Virus record (IMG/VR): IMGVR_UViG_3300027782_000281
Coordinates: 1 to 29,163 of that record
Direction: 5' to 3' (one strand)
DNA length: 29,163 nt
DNA from: a virus
In this document: piece by piece, positions 1 to 9,600 of the stretch
Layout of the letters: each line of letters starts with the position of its first letter
How positions within the stretch are numbered: position 1 is the first letter of the stretch
Notes under the pieces: model-generated
Databases searched by the model: none
What the model saw: only the letters and a program-made list of their open reading frames with translations
Told to the model about the DNA's origin: nothing
Program-made: the position numbers and the translations under genes

Positions 1-159
1 GAGATTGAAGAAAGAGCTGAGATAATGAAACTAGTCCCTGTATCAATATGGATGGGAGCATCGGTTTTTTTTTTGGAAATCGTAAACATATACATAACCT
101 CTATAAAGAATTCTTTGGAGTTGACCCTGAAGATACAACAGAGAACAGCAAAGGCTTGG
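1..159. repeat. Terminal redundancy, left copy (circular genome join)
   Basis: These 159 bases recur at 29005-29163. I see one difference, A at 33 versus C at 29037, which is the third base of a Leu codon (CTA/CTC) and so silent. The reading frame of the gene starting at 28561 continues in phase through the join. The simplest reading is that the window is a complete circular or circularly permuted genome of 29,004 bp, cut inside a gene. A true short direct terminal repeat is the alternative and cannot be excluded from sequence alone. Confidence 0.9.
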
Positions 160-261
160 AAGATGATGCCGAAATGGATACAAAAGGTTCTACCGCTAGA
201 TTCTATTTCACCCTCACTTACAGGCTCGCAAAAGAAGATGTTACAAAACTTAACCAAGTAG
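1..261 (+). CDS. Tail-assembly-chaperone-like protein, zero-frame C-terminal end (partial at 5' side)
   Basis: This is the tail end of the gene that begins at 28561, reading from base 1 in frame 1 to TAA at 259-261. An ATG at 25 is internal and not a separate start. After the T10 run the zero frame encodes about 62 residues of Ile/Lys/Gln-rich sequence that looks less protein-like than the -1 frame behind it. If slippage occurs, this frame makes the short product; if the T10 count were wrong, it would not be made at all. Confidence 0.5.
   Translation, partial: EIEERAEIMKLVPVSIWMGASVFFLEIVNIYITSIKNSLELTLKIQQRTAKAWKMMPKWIQKVLPLDSISPSLTGSQKKMLQNLTK
65..74 (+). other. T10 slippery tract, candidate -1 frameshift site
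   Basis: Ten consecutive T sit in the zero frame as G TTT TTT TTT TGG-type codons (gtt ttt ttt ttg), so both tRNAs can re-pair after a one-base backward slip. The upstream frame (from 28561) and the downstream frame (to 371) differ by exactly -1. Addition of one U by RNA polymerase slippage would give the same result. No clear stimulatory hairpin is visible just downstream. A homopolymer miscount in the assembly is the competing explanation. Confidence 0.55.
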
Positions 262-371
262 AGAACACAAACTTATATTTATGTCTAAACACCGCATCAC
301 TTATGAAAGATGAGATTGAAAGACAGAAACAAGAGATGAAGAAAATGGAAAAGAAAACGCAGATGAAATAA
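72..371 (+). CDS. -1 frame extension of the tail-assembly-chaperone-like protein
   Basis: An open frame one base behind the upstream gene runs from the T10 tract to TAA at 369-371. A -1 shift on the T run would join ..GASVFF to FGNRKHIHNLYKEFFGVD and add about 99 residues, for a product of about 271 aa. The extension is hydrophilic, contains a plausible fold (TARFYFTLTYRLAKEDVTKL, then an Asn/Leu-rich stretch) and ends in a Lys/Glu helix rich in Met. It looks like real protein throughout. An independent start at ATG 48 is possible but overlaps the upstream frame and has no obvious initiation signal. Confidence 0.6.
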   Translation, partial: FGNRKHIHNLYKEFFGVDPEDTTENSKGLEDDAEMDTKGSTARFYFTLTYRLAKEDVTKLNQVENTNLYLCLNTASLMKDEIERQKQEMKKMEKKTQMK

Positions 372-392
372 ACATTATATTATTTATAAAAG

Positions 393-1223
393 ATGAATTA
401 TCAAAATTACACACCACAATATATTACCTATCATAAGATTATAGATTTTATGCAATCGGTTCAAGAAGCATCTCCAAGACTAAAGAGCTTTGGGCATGGT
501 GATATTGTGTATTTTTCACAAACATTAACTGGTGGTACAGCAACTTATCCATATATGTTTGTAACTCCAATGAGTATATCCTATGCAGAGAATACAACTC
601 AATATCAGTTAAATGTAATATTTGGTGATATAGTGAATACAGATTTATCAAATGAGATTGATGTGGTATCTGATATGTCGTTAGAAGCAAGAAACCTATT
701 ATCACAGATATGGAGGGGTTCATTGTTTAACGATGTTGCTGATGTTCAATTACCAACCACAGCAACACCATTCTTAGAACGATTTAATGACCACATTGGT
801 GGAGTATCATTAGACCTAATAATAACGGTAATGGAAGATATGAATGCGTGTGAAATGTATGACCTTCCAACTCCAACCCCAATTCCAAATTGTGATACAA
901 TACCAGTTTATTCACAAGTATTAACATTTACAGGAACACCAAACTATAACTCAATACAATATAGATGTGATGGAACACAAGTTCAGGCTTGTTATAGTAT
1001 AGACGCTCAAAATACTATGACTGATTTAGTCAATCTATTTAATACACCAGCACCAGACCCATTACCACCAAGTTGTAGTACACCATCATTTTGTTATTGT
1101 TGGACTGACTATGGAACATATTATGATAATGGTGATGGTAGAATAAGATGTGAAATGCCGTATGATGTTTATAATACTTTATGTCCTAACGGAACTTTAA
1201 CTTTAAATGTGATTAACGATTAA
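393..1223 (+). CDS. Tail terminator/completion-like protein with Pro-Thr linker and Cys-rich C-terminal domain
   Basis: 276 aa. Residues 1-155 resemble the Bacteroidota phage tail-terminator type: a YPYMFVTP strand, a line of residues around SDMSLEARNLLSQI, then PFLERFNDHIGGVSLDL and a closing Cys after VMEDMNA. A short PTPTPIP linker (about 159-166) leads to a 110-residue C-terminal part with many Cys (for example FCYCW, IRCEMP, TLCP). The N-terminal part would cap the tail tube or join head and tail. The Cys-rich addition is unusual for such a protein and is probably exposed on the particle. The next gene starts three bases after the stop. Function inferred from pattern and position, not from a search. 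Confidence 0.55.
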   Translation: MNYQNYTPQYITYHKIIDFMQSVQEASPRLKSFGHGDIVYFSQTLTGGTATYPYMFVTPMSISYAENTTQYQLNVIFGDIVNTDLSNEIDVVSDMSLEARNLLSQIWRGSLFNDVADVQLPTTATPFLERFNDHIGGVSLDLIITVMEDMNACEMYDLPTPTPIPNCDTIPVYSQVLTFTGTPNYNSIQYRCDGTQVQACYSIDAQNTMTDLVNLFNTPAPDPLPPSCSTPSFCYCWTDYGTYYDNGDGRIRCEMPYDVYNTLCPNGTLTLNVIND

Positions 1224-1225
1224 CA

Positions 1226-1771
1226 ATGGATGAAGCATTATTGAATGAAATAGCTCAGTTATTAACTGCTTCATTTAAACAACAATTACAAATACCAAGA
1301 CCATCAACAAGATATGGTAGTCCAGGTGTGCCAGGAGCTCCAAAGCATGGTGCATCAGCTCCAATAGCCTCAGGTAGATTACTTAGAGATATCAATGTTG
1401 AAGTAGTTGAAAATCCTCAAACAGGGTTTTATGAACTACAAATGAAGATGCCGATTGAAGGTCAGTTTATCAATGATGGTAGAAGACCTGGAAGATATCC
1501 ACCAATTGCCCCAATAGATAAATGGGTTGTCCAAAAACAAGCAATGAGAGGTAGCATTAGGGATAACAAAGGTAAGTTTATTAAAAGGAAAAGTTTGGTA
1601 TACTTGGTTAGACGTTCAATTGGATTATACGGATATGGTGGTAATAGTTTCATAACAAAGGCTTATGAAGAAGTAGCCCCACAAATATTAGAACTATATG
1701 GAGACGCTGTAGCGGGTTATGTAGCCTTTGAAATAGATAAGTTTATAGATAAATTGAGAGAAAATGATTAA
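1226..1771 (+). CDS. HK97 gp10-like head-tail joining / tail completion protein
   Basis: 181 aa. Sequence contains SGRLLRDINVEV followed by a beta-rich segment, FINDGRRPGRYPPIAPIDKWV, then a basic segment KGKFIKRKSLVYLVRRSIG and a C-terminal helix. The small-residue 'INxGRRPGxxPP...' segment followed by a helical region is what I expect of gp10-like proteins in Bacteroidota phages. It would sit at the head-tail interface or tail end. It overlaps the next gene by eight bases, so the two are translationally coupled. Confidence is moderate because the match is by motif only. Confidence 0.55.
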   Translation: MDEALLNEIAQLLTASFKQQLQIPRPSTRYGSPGVPGAPKHGASAPIASGRLLRDINVEVVENPQTGFYELQMKMPIEGQFINDGRRPGRYPPIAPIDKWVVQKQAMRGSIRDNKGKFIKRKSLVYLVRRSIGLYGYGGNSFITKAYEEVAPQILELYGDAVAGYVAFEIDKFIDKLREND

Positions 1772-3521
1772 TTTTTTAAATACACCACCGAAATTTTCAC
1801 CTGTTTATACAGATGGATTATTCTTTACAGTATCAGCCGATACAAACCACTTTAAATTCAGATATGTTTATGACATATATGCTGATGGAGTTTTAATATT
1901 TCAAGGTAAAGCAACACCAAATCCATTTGAATTAGGTGTTATTGATGTATCAAGGATATTAAAATCTTATGTTAGTAACATTCCAATATCAAGATGGAAT
2001 ACAACGCCAATATACACTCACCAAACATTTCCATTTTCAAGACCTAATAACCCTGAAACAATCAACTACCAAGTGTATGTTGGTTATGAGTATGCCAGTT
2101 CTGAATTAGACCAAGTAACAGGATTTACAGGTAATGATTCAACGATAGGACCACCAGAAGTAACTGATGGATTATACAAAACATTCCAATCAACAATGGG
2201 TGTTAATGCCAAGTCAAACGAACAGAACTTTGATATAGGACAATTTGTCTTATCAGGTACTCCAACGGGAACTAACCCAACAGTTGATTGTTTATACCTC
2301 ACCAATTCACCTCGTAATAGAGATTTAGACCCAAGTGAGTATTACACATTAGGATTTACAAACTATTATTTATCAGATGATGCATTATCAGAACCATATT
2401 ATGTTTTATATAACTTTTATGACGATGAAGGAGCATTCATTACTGGTGTAACTGTTGATAACATTACAACAAATGGTGGAGGTCCAAGAACAGATTGTGA
2501 TTATGTATATCAATCAACAACCATAATTAACCCAACAGGTAATACAGACTTCAACACATTATATGTTGGAGCAGGACCTATGAACCTTGAACCAATTATG
2601 CCAGCAAATGCGGCACAATATACAATTCAATTGTTCGGTAAGTTTACAGGTTCAACATCACCAATACAACCAACTCCAACTCCTACTCCAACTCCATCAG
2701 CAACACCAACTCAAAATCCTTGTGATGCCTATGGATGTGCTTCTTATTCAATAACAAATCAAAACTTTAATCCTTGTGAATTAACATATTGGGATTGTGA
2801 AAATGAAATATCAACAACAATATTAATTGCTCCTGAAAGTTCATTTTTAATTAATTGTACTTGTCCTGAAAGTTTCGCTTATGAGTGTGATTTAATAATT
2901 CAATATAGTAGTGAATGTATATCACCAAATCCTTGTATTACTTGTTATACAACAGTTGTTAATAACAATGGTAATGAGAGTTGTATATACACTTATTATG
3001 ATTGTAATACAAATCAATATGTAACTGTATCACAACCCCCTTTAACAGGAACTGAATATGCTTGTATTTGTCCAACAATACAAACATTATGTGAAGATGT
3101 TGAAGTAATACCAGGAGCTTATTGTTCAGGACCTCTCCCAACTCCAACTCCGTCACAAGGACCTAATGTATTAAATTGGTATTTTAGTCGTCAATTAGGT
3201 GTATTTGATGTTAATATAACATTACCACACTTAGAAATTATACAACAATCAAGTAGCACTACATTAGTAAACACAAATTCATTTGGTAGTGGTGTCGCAT
3301 ATTTCTACTCAGGATTTTTAGATGTTGAAGCAAGTTTTACATATAAAAATAATATTGGAAGTATAAACAATATCGCAATTGTTGCTGGAACAACATTAGG
3401 TGATGATAGTTATGGTAGATTAAATATCCCAAGTCCAAGTGATGGAACTGTATACACATTAACTTGTTCACCATACAAAGCAGCGTCTGGTAACATTTAT
3501 GTAACAATAATAACTTATTAA
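1764..3521 (+). CDS. Tail protein with two Cys-rich repeats between Pro-Thr linkers
   Basis: 585 aa. Residues 1-300 are beta-rich and start with FxxTPPKFSPVYTDGLFF and GVIDVSRILKSYV, which is the N-terminal half of a tail protein type found in Bacteroidota phages. A PTPTPTPTPSATPT linker (about 300-318) follows. Residues 320-390 and 391-454 are two related Cys-rich modules of about 65 residues, each with a YxDC motif and a C(T/I)CP motif. A second short PTPTPS linker precedes a C-terminal beta domain (about 467-585). The following gene looks like the missing C-terminal half of the same family, so the linker-Cys section may have been inserted at a split point. Virion surface decoration or receptor contact is inferred. 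Confidence 0.55.
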   Translation: MINFLNTPPKFSPVYTDGLFFTVSADTNHFKFRYVYDIYADGVLIFQGKATPNPFELGVIDVSRILKSYVSNIPISRWNTTPIYTHQTFPFSRPNNPETINYQVYVGYEYASSELDQVTGFTGNDSTIGPPEVTDGLYKTFQSTMGVNAKSNEQNFDIGQFVLSGTPTGTNPTVDCLYLTNSPRNRDLDPSEYYTLGFTNYYLSDDALSEPYYVLYNFYDDEGAFITGVTVDNITTNGGGPRTDCDYVYQSTTIINPTGNTDFNTLYVGAGPMNLEPIMPANAAQYTIQLFGKFTGSTSPIQPTPTPTPTPSATPTQNPCDAYGCASYSITNQNFNPCELTYWDCENEISTTILIAPESSFLINCTCPESFAYECDLIIQYSSECISPNPCITCYTTVVNNNGNESCIYTYYDCNTNQYVTVSQPPLTGTEYACICPTIQTLCEDVEVIPGAYCSGPLPTPTPSQGPNVLNWYFSRQLGVFDVNITLPHLEIIQQSSSTTLVNTNSFGSGVAYFYSGFLDVEASFTYKNNIGSINNIAIVAGTTLGDDSYGRLNIPSPSDGTVYTLTCSPYKAASGNIYVTIITY

Positions 3522-3524
3522 ACT

Positions 3525-4055
3525 ATGGCAATTAAACCACAACCAGTCCCAACCACCTATGTATTAGGTAATTGTTCAGGATACACACCAGTATCTGAAA
3601 TATTCACAATAAACATTGAACCTGTTTGTAATAGGTCTGGTGTTACGATGTATCAATTTATGTGGAAAAATAGATATGGTCATTATGACTATTATTTGTT
3701 TAGAGCTGGTAAAGATGAAGGATTAGATATAACAAGAGAAGTGTATAAAGAATGGAGTGTAGATTGGGGTGGAGAAAATCCAAGCAAAGAACCATATTCA
3801 AGGGGAACTATTGATGCAACTATTTCAATTGTTGAAACTCATATTGTTAATACAGGATTTTTAAACCAACCTGATTTTATGTTCTTAGAAGAATTATGGA
3901 CATCAAACGAAGTATATGAAATCCAACAAGATTCTAAATTAAGACCAATCAACATTGTAAACACAGAATTTATTCGTAAGAATAAAGGTAATAGAACAAT
4001 AACAAACTTAGAAATGACTTACGTGTATTCTAACAATATATCTTTAATGCAATAA
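3525..4055 (+). CDS. Tail protein, distal-tail-like (apparent C-terminal half of a split family)
   Basis: 176 aa starting four bases after the previous stop. Motifs: FMWKNRYGHYDYYLFRAG (an aromatic strand pair), then an alternating beta region, then LNQPDFMFLEELWTSNEVYEI and PINIVNTEF. In related Bacteroidota phage proteins that I recall, the order 'xxNRYGxYDxFxF ... xxxLEELxTSxEVY' forms the C-terminal half of one long protein whose N-terminal half resembles the upstream gene. I infer that the two genes are parts of one ancestral tail protein. Location at the distal end of the tail is likely given the tape measure two genes downstream. Confidence 0.5.
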   Translation: MAIKPQPVPTTYVLGNCSGYTPVSEIFTINIEPVCNRSGVTMYQFMWKNRYGHYDYYLFRAGKDEGLDITREVYKEWSVDWGGENPSKEPYSRGTIDATISIVETHIVNTGFLNQPDFMFLEELWTSNEVYEIQQDSKLRPINIVNTEFIRKNKGNRTITNLEMTYVYSNNISLMQ

Positions 4056-4056
4056 T

Positions 4057-6621
4057 ATGAATACAACATTACTCCTATATCTTAATGGTGAGTGGAAACT
4101 TGTAGACTTATATGAAGATTTACCAATATCTGTGGTTATTCAAGAAACTGATGTTACAGATTTTCAAGGTAGAAAATCATCATATTCAAAACAATTTTCT
4201 GTACCAGGAACAAATAATAACAATAGAGTATTTCAAGAATACTTTGAGGTTAATGGTATTGATTTTGACCCATTGGTTAAGATATCGTCAGTTGTTCAAT
4301 ATAGGGGAACAGATATATTCACAGGAACTCTTAGATTACAATCAGTTATTATAAATGATAACTTTATTGAATATCAGGTTTATATCATTGGCGAGGTTGG
4401 TGATTTTATATCAGAGATTAAAGACTTAACATTACAAGATTTAAACTATACAGACCTTCAACACGAATTAACTTATGATAATATACAATTATCTTGGCAA
4501 GCCAAAAATAATAATATAGACGGGTTATTTGGTGGTGCGATTATATATCCAATGGTAAATCAAGGATTACTTTATCCATCTTCATCATCAGCGGCAACTC
4601 CAGATTTTTCATATAGTTTTTCGGCAACAAGTAGTTTTTCATCTAACATACATCCAATTACTCCAAACTATTTTAAACCATCAATTAGGGTATATGAAGT
4701 AGTTAAAAGAATATTCGCAGAATCAAGTTATACAATTAATTCAGATTTTTTTGAAACAGATTATTTTCAATCAATTTATATAGATACATTCCAAAATGGA
4801 AAATTAGATGTTGATGTAGCATCAGCTGTTACAAACCAAAACTTATTTGTATCTTATAGACCTAACTTAAGATTACAATATGAAGGTGAAAGAACAATAA
4901 GGCTTCCATTTACAAAGAATTTACCAGGTGGCTTTGACCCATTAAATAATTTTTATGAAGGACTTGGAACATTTAGATGTCCGTATTTAGGTGGATATTC
5001 ATTTAACATTAGATTTAATTATGAATCACAAGATTTTCTACAAATTAGAGGTTCATTTAGATTAGTTGCCAAAGTTGGTTCAAGCCCAACAAATTTAACA
5101 ACGCCTGTATGGAGTAGTGGTGAATATAAAGTAGGTTGGAGATTATCAGGTGGATTACAAGATGGTTCAGTTAATGAGTTCTTTACTGTTAATATGATAC
5201 CAGGTTTATATATTGGAGTGTTCCTTGAAGAAATGAAGGAATATTTGTCGTTAGGAATTACAAGACCAAGAGGTGTTTATAATTTAACTCCATTCAATTC
5301 TGGTGGAGTTGTTGATAACTTTATTAGATGGGATTTATATGCATCACCAACTTTATCTGGAACCAAGATTGTAGATATTAAATTGGGTATATCAAATTTA
5401 AAATGTGAAGAATTTTTAAAAGCATTAATCATTATGTTTAATCTTGTTGTAGTTCAAGAACAAGATAGTAGGACATTAAAAATAATACCATATAATGAAT
5501 ATTATAATGAACCTGATAGGATTGAAAAAGACTGGACACAGAGATTAGATTTAACATCATCATATAAGATTGAACCATTATCTTTTGATTTACCAAAAGA
5601 GTTAAATTATACCTATATGAAAGGGTCTGAAGAATATTTAAATAAATTATTTGAAGACACTAATGATTTTAATTATGGTAGATTTAAATACATTTCAACA
5701 TCAAATTTATTAACATCAACTCAAACCTACGAATTACCATTTGCGGCTTTACCAACATCAGGTGTTACAAATGCCCCAAATTTTATTATACCACAAATAT
5801 ATAGAGATTTAAATAATCAACAAGCCGCATATACAGCAAAACCACATATATTCTTTTGGGTTGGAAACAGATATGCTTATACTGACGCATTAAAACAGAA
5901 AAAAGGATATTGGTATATGTCTGATGATACTGGTATTGCTCAACAACAAACTACATATCCTTGTATATCACACTTATCTTCTTTGGACATTTATAATTCA
6001 AATTATGTGTCTGATTTAAACTTTGCTTCAACATTTGATTTTTTTGGTAATACTAATATCTACCCTGTTCAAAATACCCCTTATACACTCTATAATTCTT
6101 TTTGGACAGATTATATCAACAACAACTATTCAAATGAAACCAGGAGGTTTACAGGTAGGTTCTGGCTATGGCCAATAGACATATATGAAACCAGTTTAAC
6201 AGATAAGATTTATATTAAGGATTCATTCTACCGTATTGAAAAAATAAACGAAGCAAACTTAATTGAACCTACATTAACTGAAGTATCTTTAATTAAAGAA
6301 AGGGGTGGATATTATAATATAGAACCACCATCACCATATTACTTTTTTGAACCAAACGCACCATATCCATCATTTTCAGGATTAAGTGTATTCACAAGTT
6401 TTATTAGTTTAGATTCATTCTTAGTGTGTAATGGAACAGCACCAGTTACGAGTATTTTTAAACAATCGGCAACACCATTCCAAGATGGTTCAATACTATA
6501 TACATATAATGGAACAACTTATGTCCCTGTTCCTCAAGGCACATATGTCAGACAGACGACATTGCCTAATACTTATGTAGTAATAAACAATATAGGACAA
6601 ATAATACAAGCAACTTGTTAA
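4057..6621 (+). CDS. Large tail-tip / baseplate hub-like protein
   Basis: 854 aa. The N-terminus (LYLNGEWKLVDLYEDLPISV, then IQETDVTDFQGRKSSYSKQF and PGTNNNNRVFQEYFEVNG) is a signature I associate with large tail proteins of Bacteroidota siphophages. The rest is long, beta-rich and rich in Tyr, Phe and Asn, without catalytic motifs that I recognise. Size and place directly before the tape measure suit a tail hub or baseplate component that contacts the host. The gene starts two bases after the upstream stop and ends one base before the tape measure start. No signal peptide or membrane segment is seen. Confidence 0.55.
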   Translation: MNTTLLLYLNGEWKLVDLYEDLPISVVIQETDVTDFQGRKSSYSKQFSVPGTNNNNRVFQEYFEVNGIDFDPLVKISSVVQYRGTDIFTGTLRLQSVIINDNFIEYQVYIIGEVGDFISEIKDLTLQDLNYTDLQHELTYDNIQLSWQAKNNNIDGLFGGAIIYPMVNQGLLYPSSSSAATPDFSYSFSATSSFSSNIHPITPNYFKPSIRVYEVVKRIFAESSYTINSDFFETDYFQSIYIDTFQNGKLDVDVASAVTNQNLFVSYRPNLRLQYEGERTIRLPFTKNLPGGFDPLNNFYEGLGTFRCPYLGGYSFNIRFNYESQDFLQIRGSFRLVAKVGSSPTNLTTPVWSSGEYKVGWRLSGGLQDGSVNEFFTVNMIPGLYIGVFLEEMKEYLSLGITRPRGVYNLTPFNSGGVVDNFIRWDLYASPTLSGTKIVDIKLGISNLKCEEFLKALIIMFNLVVVQEQDSRTLKIIPYNEYYNEPDRIEKDWTQRLDLTSSYKIEPLSFDLPKELNYTYMKGSEEYLNKLFEDTNDFNYGRFKYISTSNLLTSTQTYELPFAALPTSGVTNAPNFIIPQIYRDLNNQQAAYTAKPHIFFWVGNRYAYTDALKQKKGYWYMSDDTGIAQQQTTYPCISHLSSLDIYNSNYVSDLNFASTFDFFGNTNIYPVQNTPYTLYNSFWTDYINNNYSNETRRFTGRFWLWPIDIYETSLTDKIYIKDSFYRIEKINEANLIEPTLTEVSLIKERGGYYNIEPPSPYYFFEPNAPYPSFSGLSVFTSFISLDSFLVCNGTAPVTSIFKQSATPFQDGSILYTYNGTTYVPVPQGTYVRQTTLPNTYVVINNIGQIIQATC

Positions 6622-6622
6622 C

Positions 6623-9600
6623 ATGGCTGAAAAAGTAATTGGACTCCGTATTCAACTTAATGGTTTTAATGGTGTAGTAACCAGTATAAAACAATTAGAA
6701 GAAGAATTAAGGAAAGCGAAAGAAGACCTTACTCAATTAGAAATTGGGGGTAATAATTTTAAAACACTACAAGGTGAAATATCAAGAACTGAAACCAAAT
6801 TACTTGGGTTAAGAAAAGCGTCAGAAGGTATTGGTCTTGAAAAACAATTAGAAGGTTACGGTAAATTAGCAGGTGGTATTACCTCATCTTTTGCTGCTGC
6901 TCAATCAGCTGTAGCATTATTTGGTAATGAATCAACTGTTGTTGCCGAGGCTGCCGCTCAAGCTCAAAACTTATTAACATTAGCGTTAGCCGCAAGAGGT
7001 ATTCAAGAGGTTGCCGTTGGTGCTGAGATTGTCGCAAGGACGGTTGCGGAAAAAGCAGCAACTGCCGCAACATTAACAACAAATACCGCTCTTAAGGTTC
7101 TATATACAACGATTGCTGCCAATCCTATTGGAGCATTGGTTACCGCAATTGGTTTATTAGTTGGTGCTGTAATAGCATTTAATTCACAAACAAAAGAAAC
7201 TATCAAGGTTGAAAAAGAACTTGGAAAGGTTACTTCAGATGAAGCATCAAAACTACAAGTTTATGGTCGTATTCTTACAGATACAAATTCAACAAATAGA
7301 CAAAGGAAAGAAGTAATTGAAGAATTAAAGAAAACTTATCCAGGGTTCAACGCTTTAATTGGTGCTGAAAATAGATTAAATGAAGATGGTATTAAATGGA
7401 TTACTGCCAAAAGTAAGGCATTAGTTTTAGAAGCCCAAACCAAACTTATTGTTCAAAAGATTGCTGAGAACAACAACAAGATTATTGCTGAAGAAAATAA
7501 AACAGTTGAAGAAAGTGTTACAGGATGGCAAAAATTTACTAACATTTTATTAGGAGCTTCAGCAGGTTATGGTATACTTGGAACACAGGTTTTAAACGCT
7601 AAAGATGCTGCTAAAAATACTCAAAAAGCAACCGCTGATTTAAATAAAGAAAACGAACAATGGTATAATGCGTTAAAAAAGATATTTGAATCTACAAGTT
7701 TGGTTGATGATACATTAGACCCAATTAATACTAAGTTAAAAACTCAGGCTCAAACAGAAGCTGACTTAGCAAAAAATACAAATGAGGCAGCAAAAGCAAC
7801 AGACGCTCAAGTAGCATCACAAAAAAGATTAGAAGGTCAATTAAGTCTTACAGAACAAGCTTATCAAACCACATTAGAAAGGATTAAAGAACTTGTTAAT
7901 ATATCATCAATTAAAGTTGATGCTCCTGAAATTATTAAACAATTAGAAGATATTGTTAGTGCTCGTAAGGCATTAGTTCCTGATACTATTGTTGACGTAT
8001 TTGATAAATTGGGGATAACTATTAAAACTTTTAATGGTCAAATTCTTGGTTTATATAATACAGCATCAAAAGGAAATAAAGAATTAAAAACATTAGGTAG
8101 TCAATTAGGTGATACTGTTGGAGTATTATCAGATGAGTTTGGGACATTCTATGATAAGGTTAGAGAAGATTTATCTATCAAGTCATTATCACAAAGTGTT
8201 ATTGATTTTGGAGCGACAGTTGATACGGTATTAAACCAAGCTGCGGAAAAGTTTAAATCAGGTGAAATAACCAAAGAAGCATTTGATGCGTTTAGAGGAA
8301 TAACAGACCAGTATAGAAAATTTAATGAACTTATTCAATCAACACCAGGTGTTGAAAAAATATTCAATCAAAAATCACTTCAAGAATTCCTTGAGGTTCA
8401 AAGACAAATTGGTGTAGCAACTGGTGTAATCAAATACGAATATGATGATGTTACAGGTATTATTAGTGAGGTAAATAAAGAAGGTATTGATTATGCTGCG
8501 ACTGTTAAATTACAGAATGACCAAATTAAACAATATACCGAAGGTTTAGTTCAATACTATACATCACAATACGATGAGACCACTAAAGTATTTAATCAGT
8601 CAGTTGATTTAACCAATCTAACCAAAGAACAAAGAAAAGAGTTAAAAGAAGCCGCTGCTGAAGGTGGAACAAAAATACAAGAAGTAATTCTACAAATATC
8701 ACAAACTCAAGCTCAAGGTTTAAAAACATTAGTTCAGACTATTGTTGAAGAAGAAACAAATATTAGAGATTTTCTATTCAAGGCTCAAGAATTGGCTGCT
8801 CAAGCCAGAGCGTTAGATGCTGTATCAATTAAAGAAGGTTTATTAAACAACCTTAAGTTAGTTTATGACGTAACCCAACAAGAAAATAAGATTGTAATTG
8901 ATACTAAAAAAACTCAAGCACAACAACTTATTGCCCTTGAAAACGATTTAAAAACAAAAGGTATTGATATCAGTAAATTAACTGAGGAAGAAAAATTAAA
9001 AATATTAAAGTATTATCTTGATGAACAGGTTAAAGCAACAAGTGAAGCTGAAACCAAGAAACAAGAACAATTTAAAAAGACATTAGATAACCTAAATCTT
9101 GCATTACAGACGATATCTAAGGCATTAAGTGATGTTGCCTCACTTGTGGCTCAATCGTTTCAAATTGAACTTGATACGTTGGAATACAGATATCAAACTG
9201 CGATGGGGAATATCGTTGGTGATACTGAAGAAGCAAATCAAAAAAGAATTGAGACTGAAAAGGCTTATCAAGCAGAAAAAGCCCAAATAGAAAGGAAGGC
9301 TCAGTTAGCTTCCCTTAAATTTACATTAGCATCTGCCTTAGCATCAGGAGCTCAAGCAGTTGTTGCAGCACTTGCGTTAGCACCACCAGCAAGTTTTATT
9401 ATCGCAGGTATTAATGCGGGTATAACAGCAGTACAAGTAGGTTTAATCCAAACACAGATAAATGACCTTCAATCAAGACCATTAAGACGAGGTGGATTAT
9501 TACAAGGTGGTGGATTAGTATCAGGACCATCACACGAACAGGGTGGAGTTTATGCTGGTGGAGGTTATACTTTAGAAGGTAATGAAGCAGTTATCAACAG

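Noticed and set aside
25-261. Independent small gene starting at ATG 25
   Set aside because: The frame continues without interruption from 28561 across the circular join, so this ATG is internal.
448-723. Minus-strand frame of 91 codons
   Set aside because: Opposite the tail-terminator-like gene, low-complexity hydrophobic shadow without an initiation signal.
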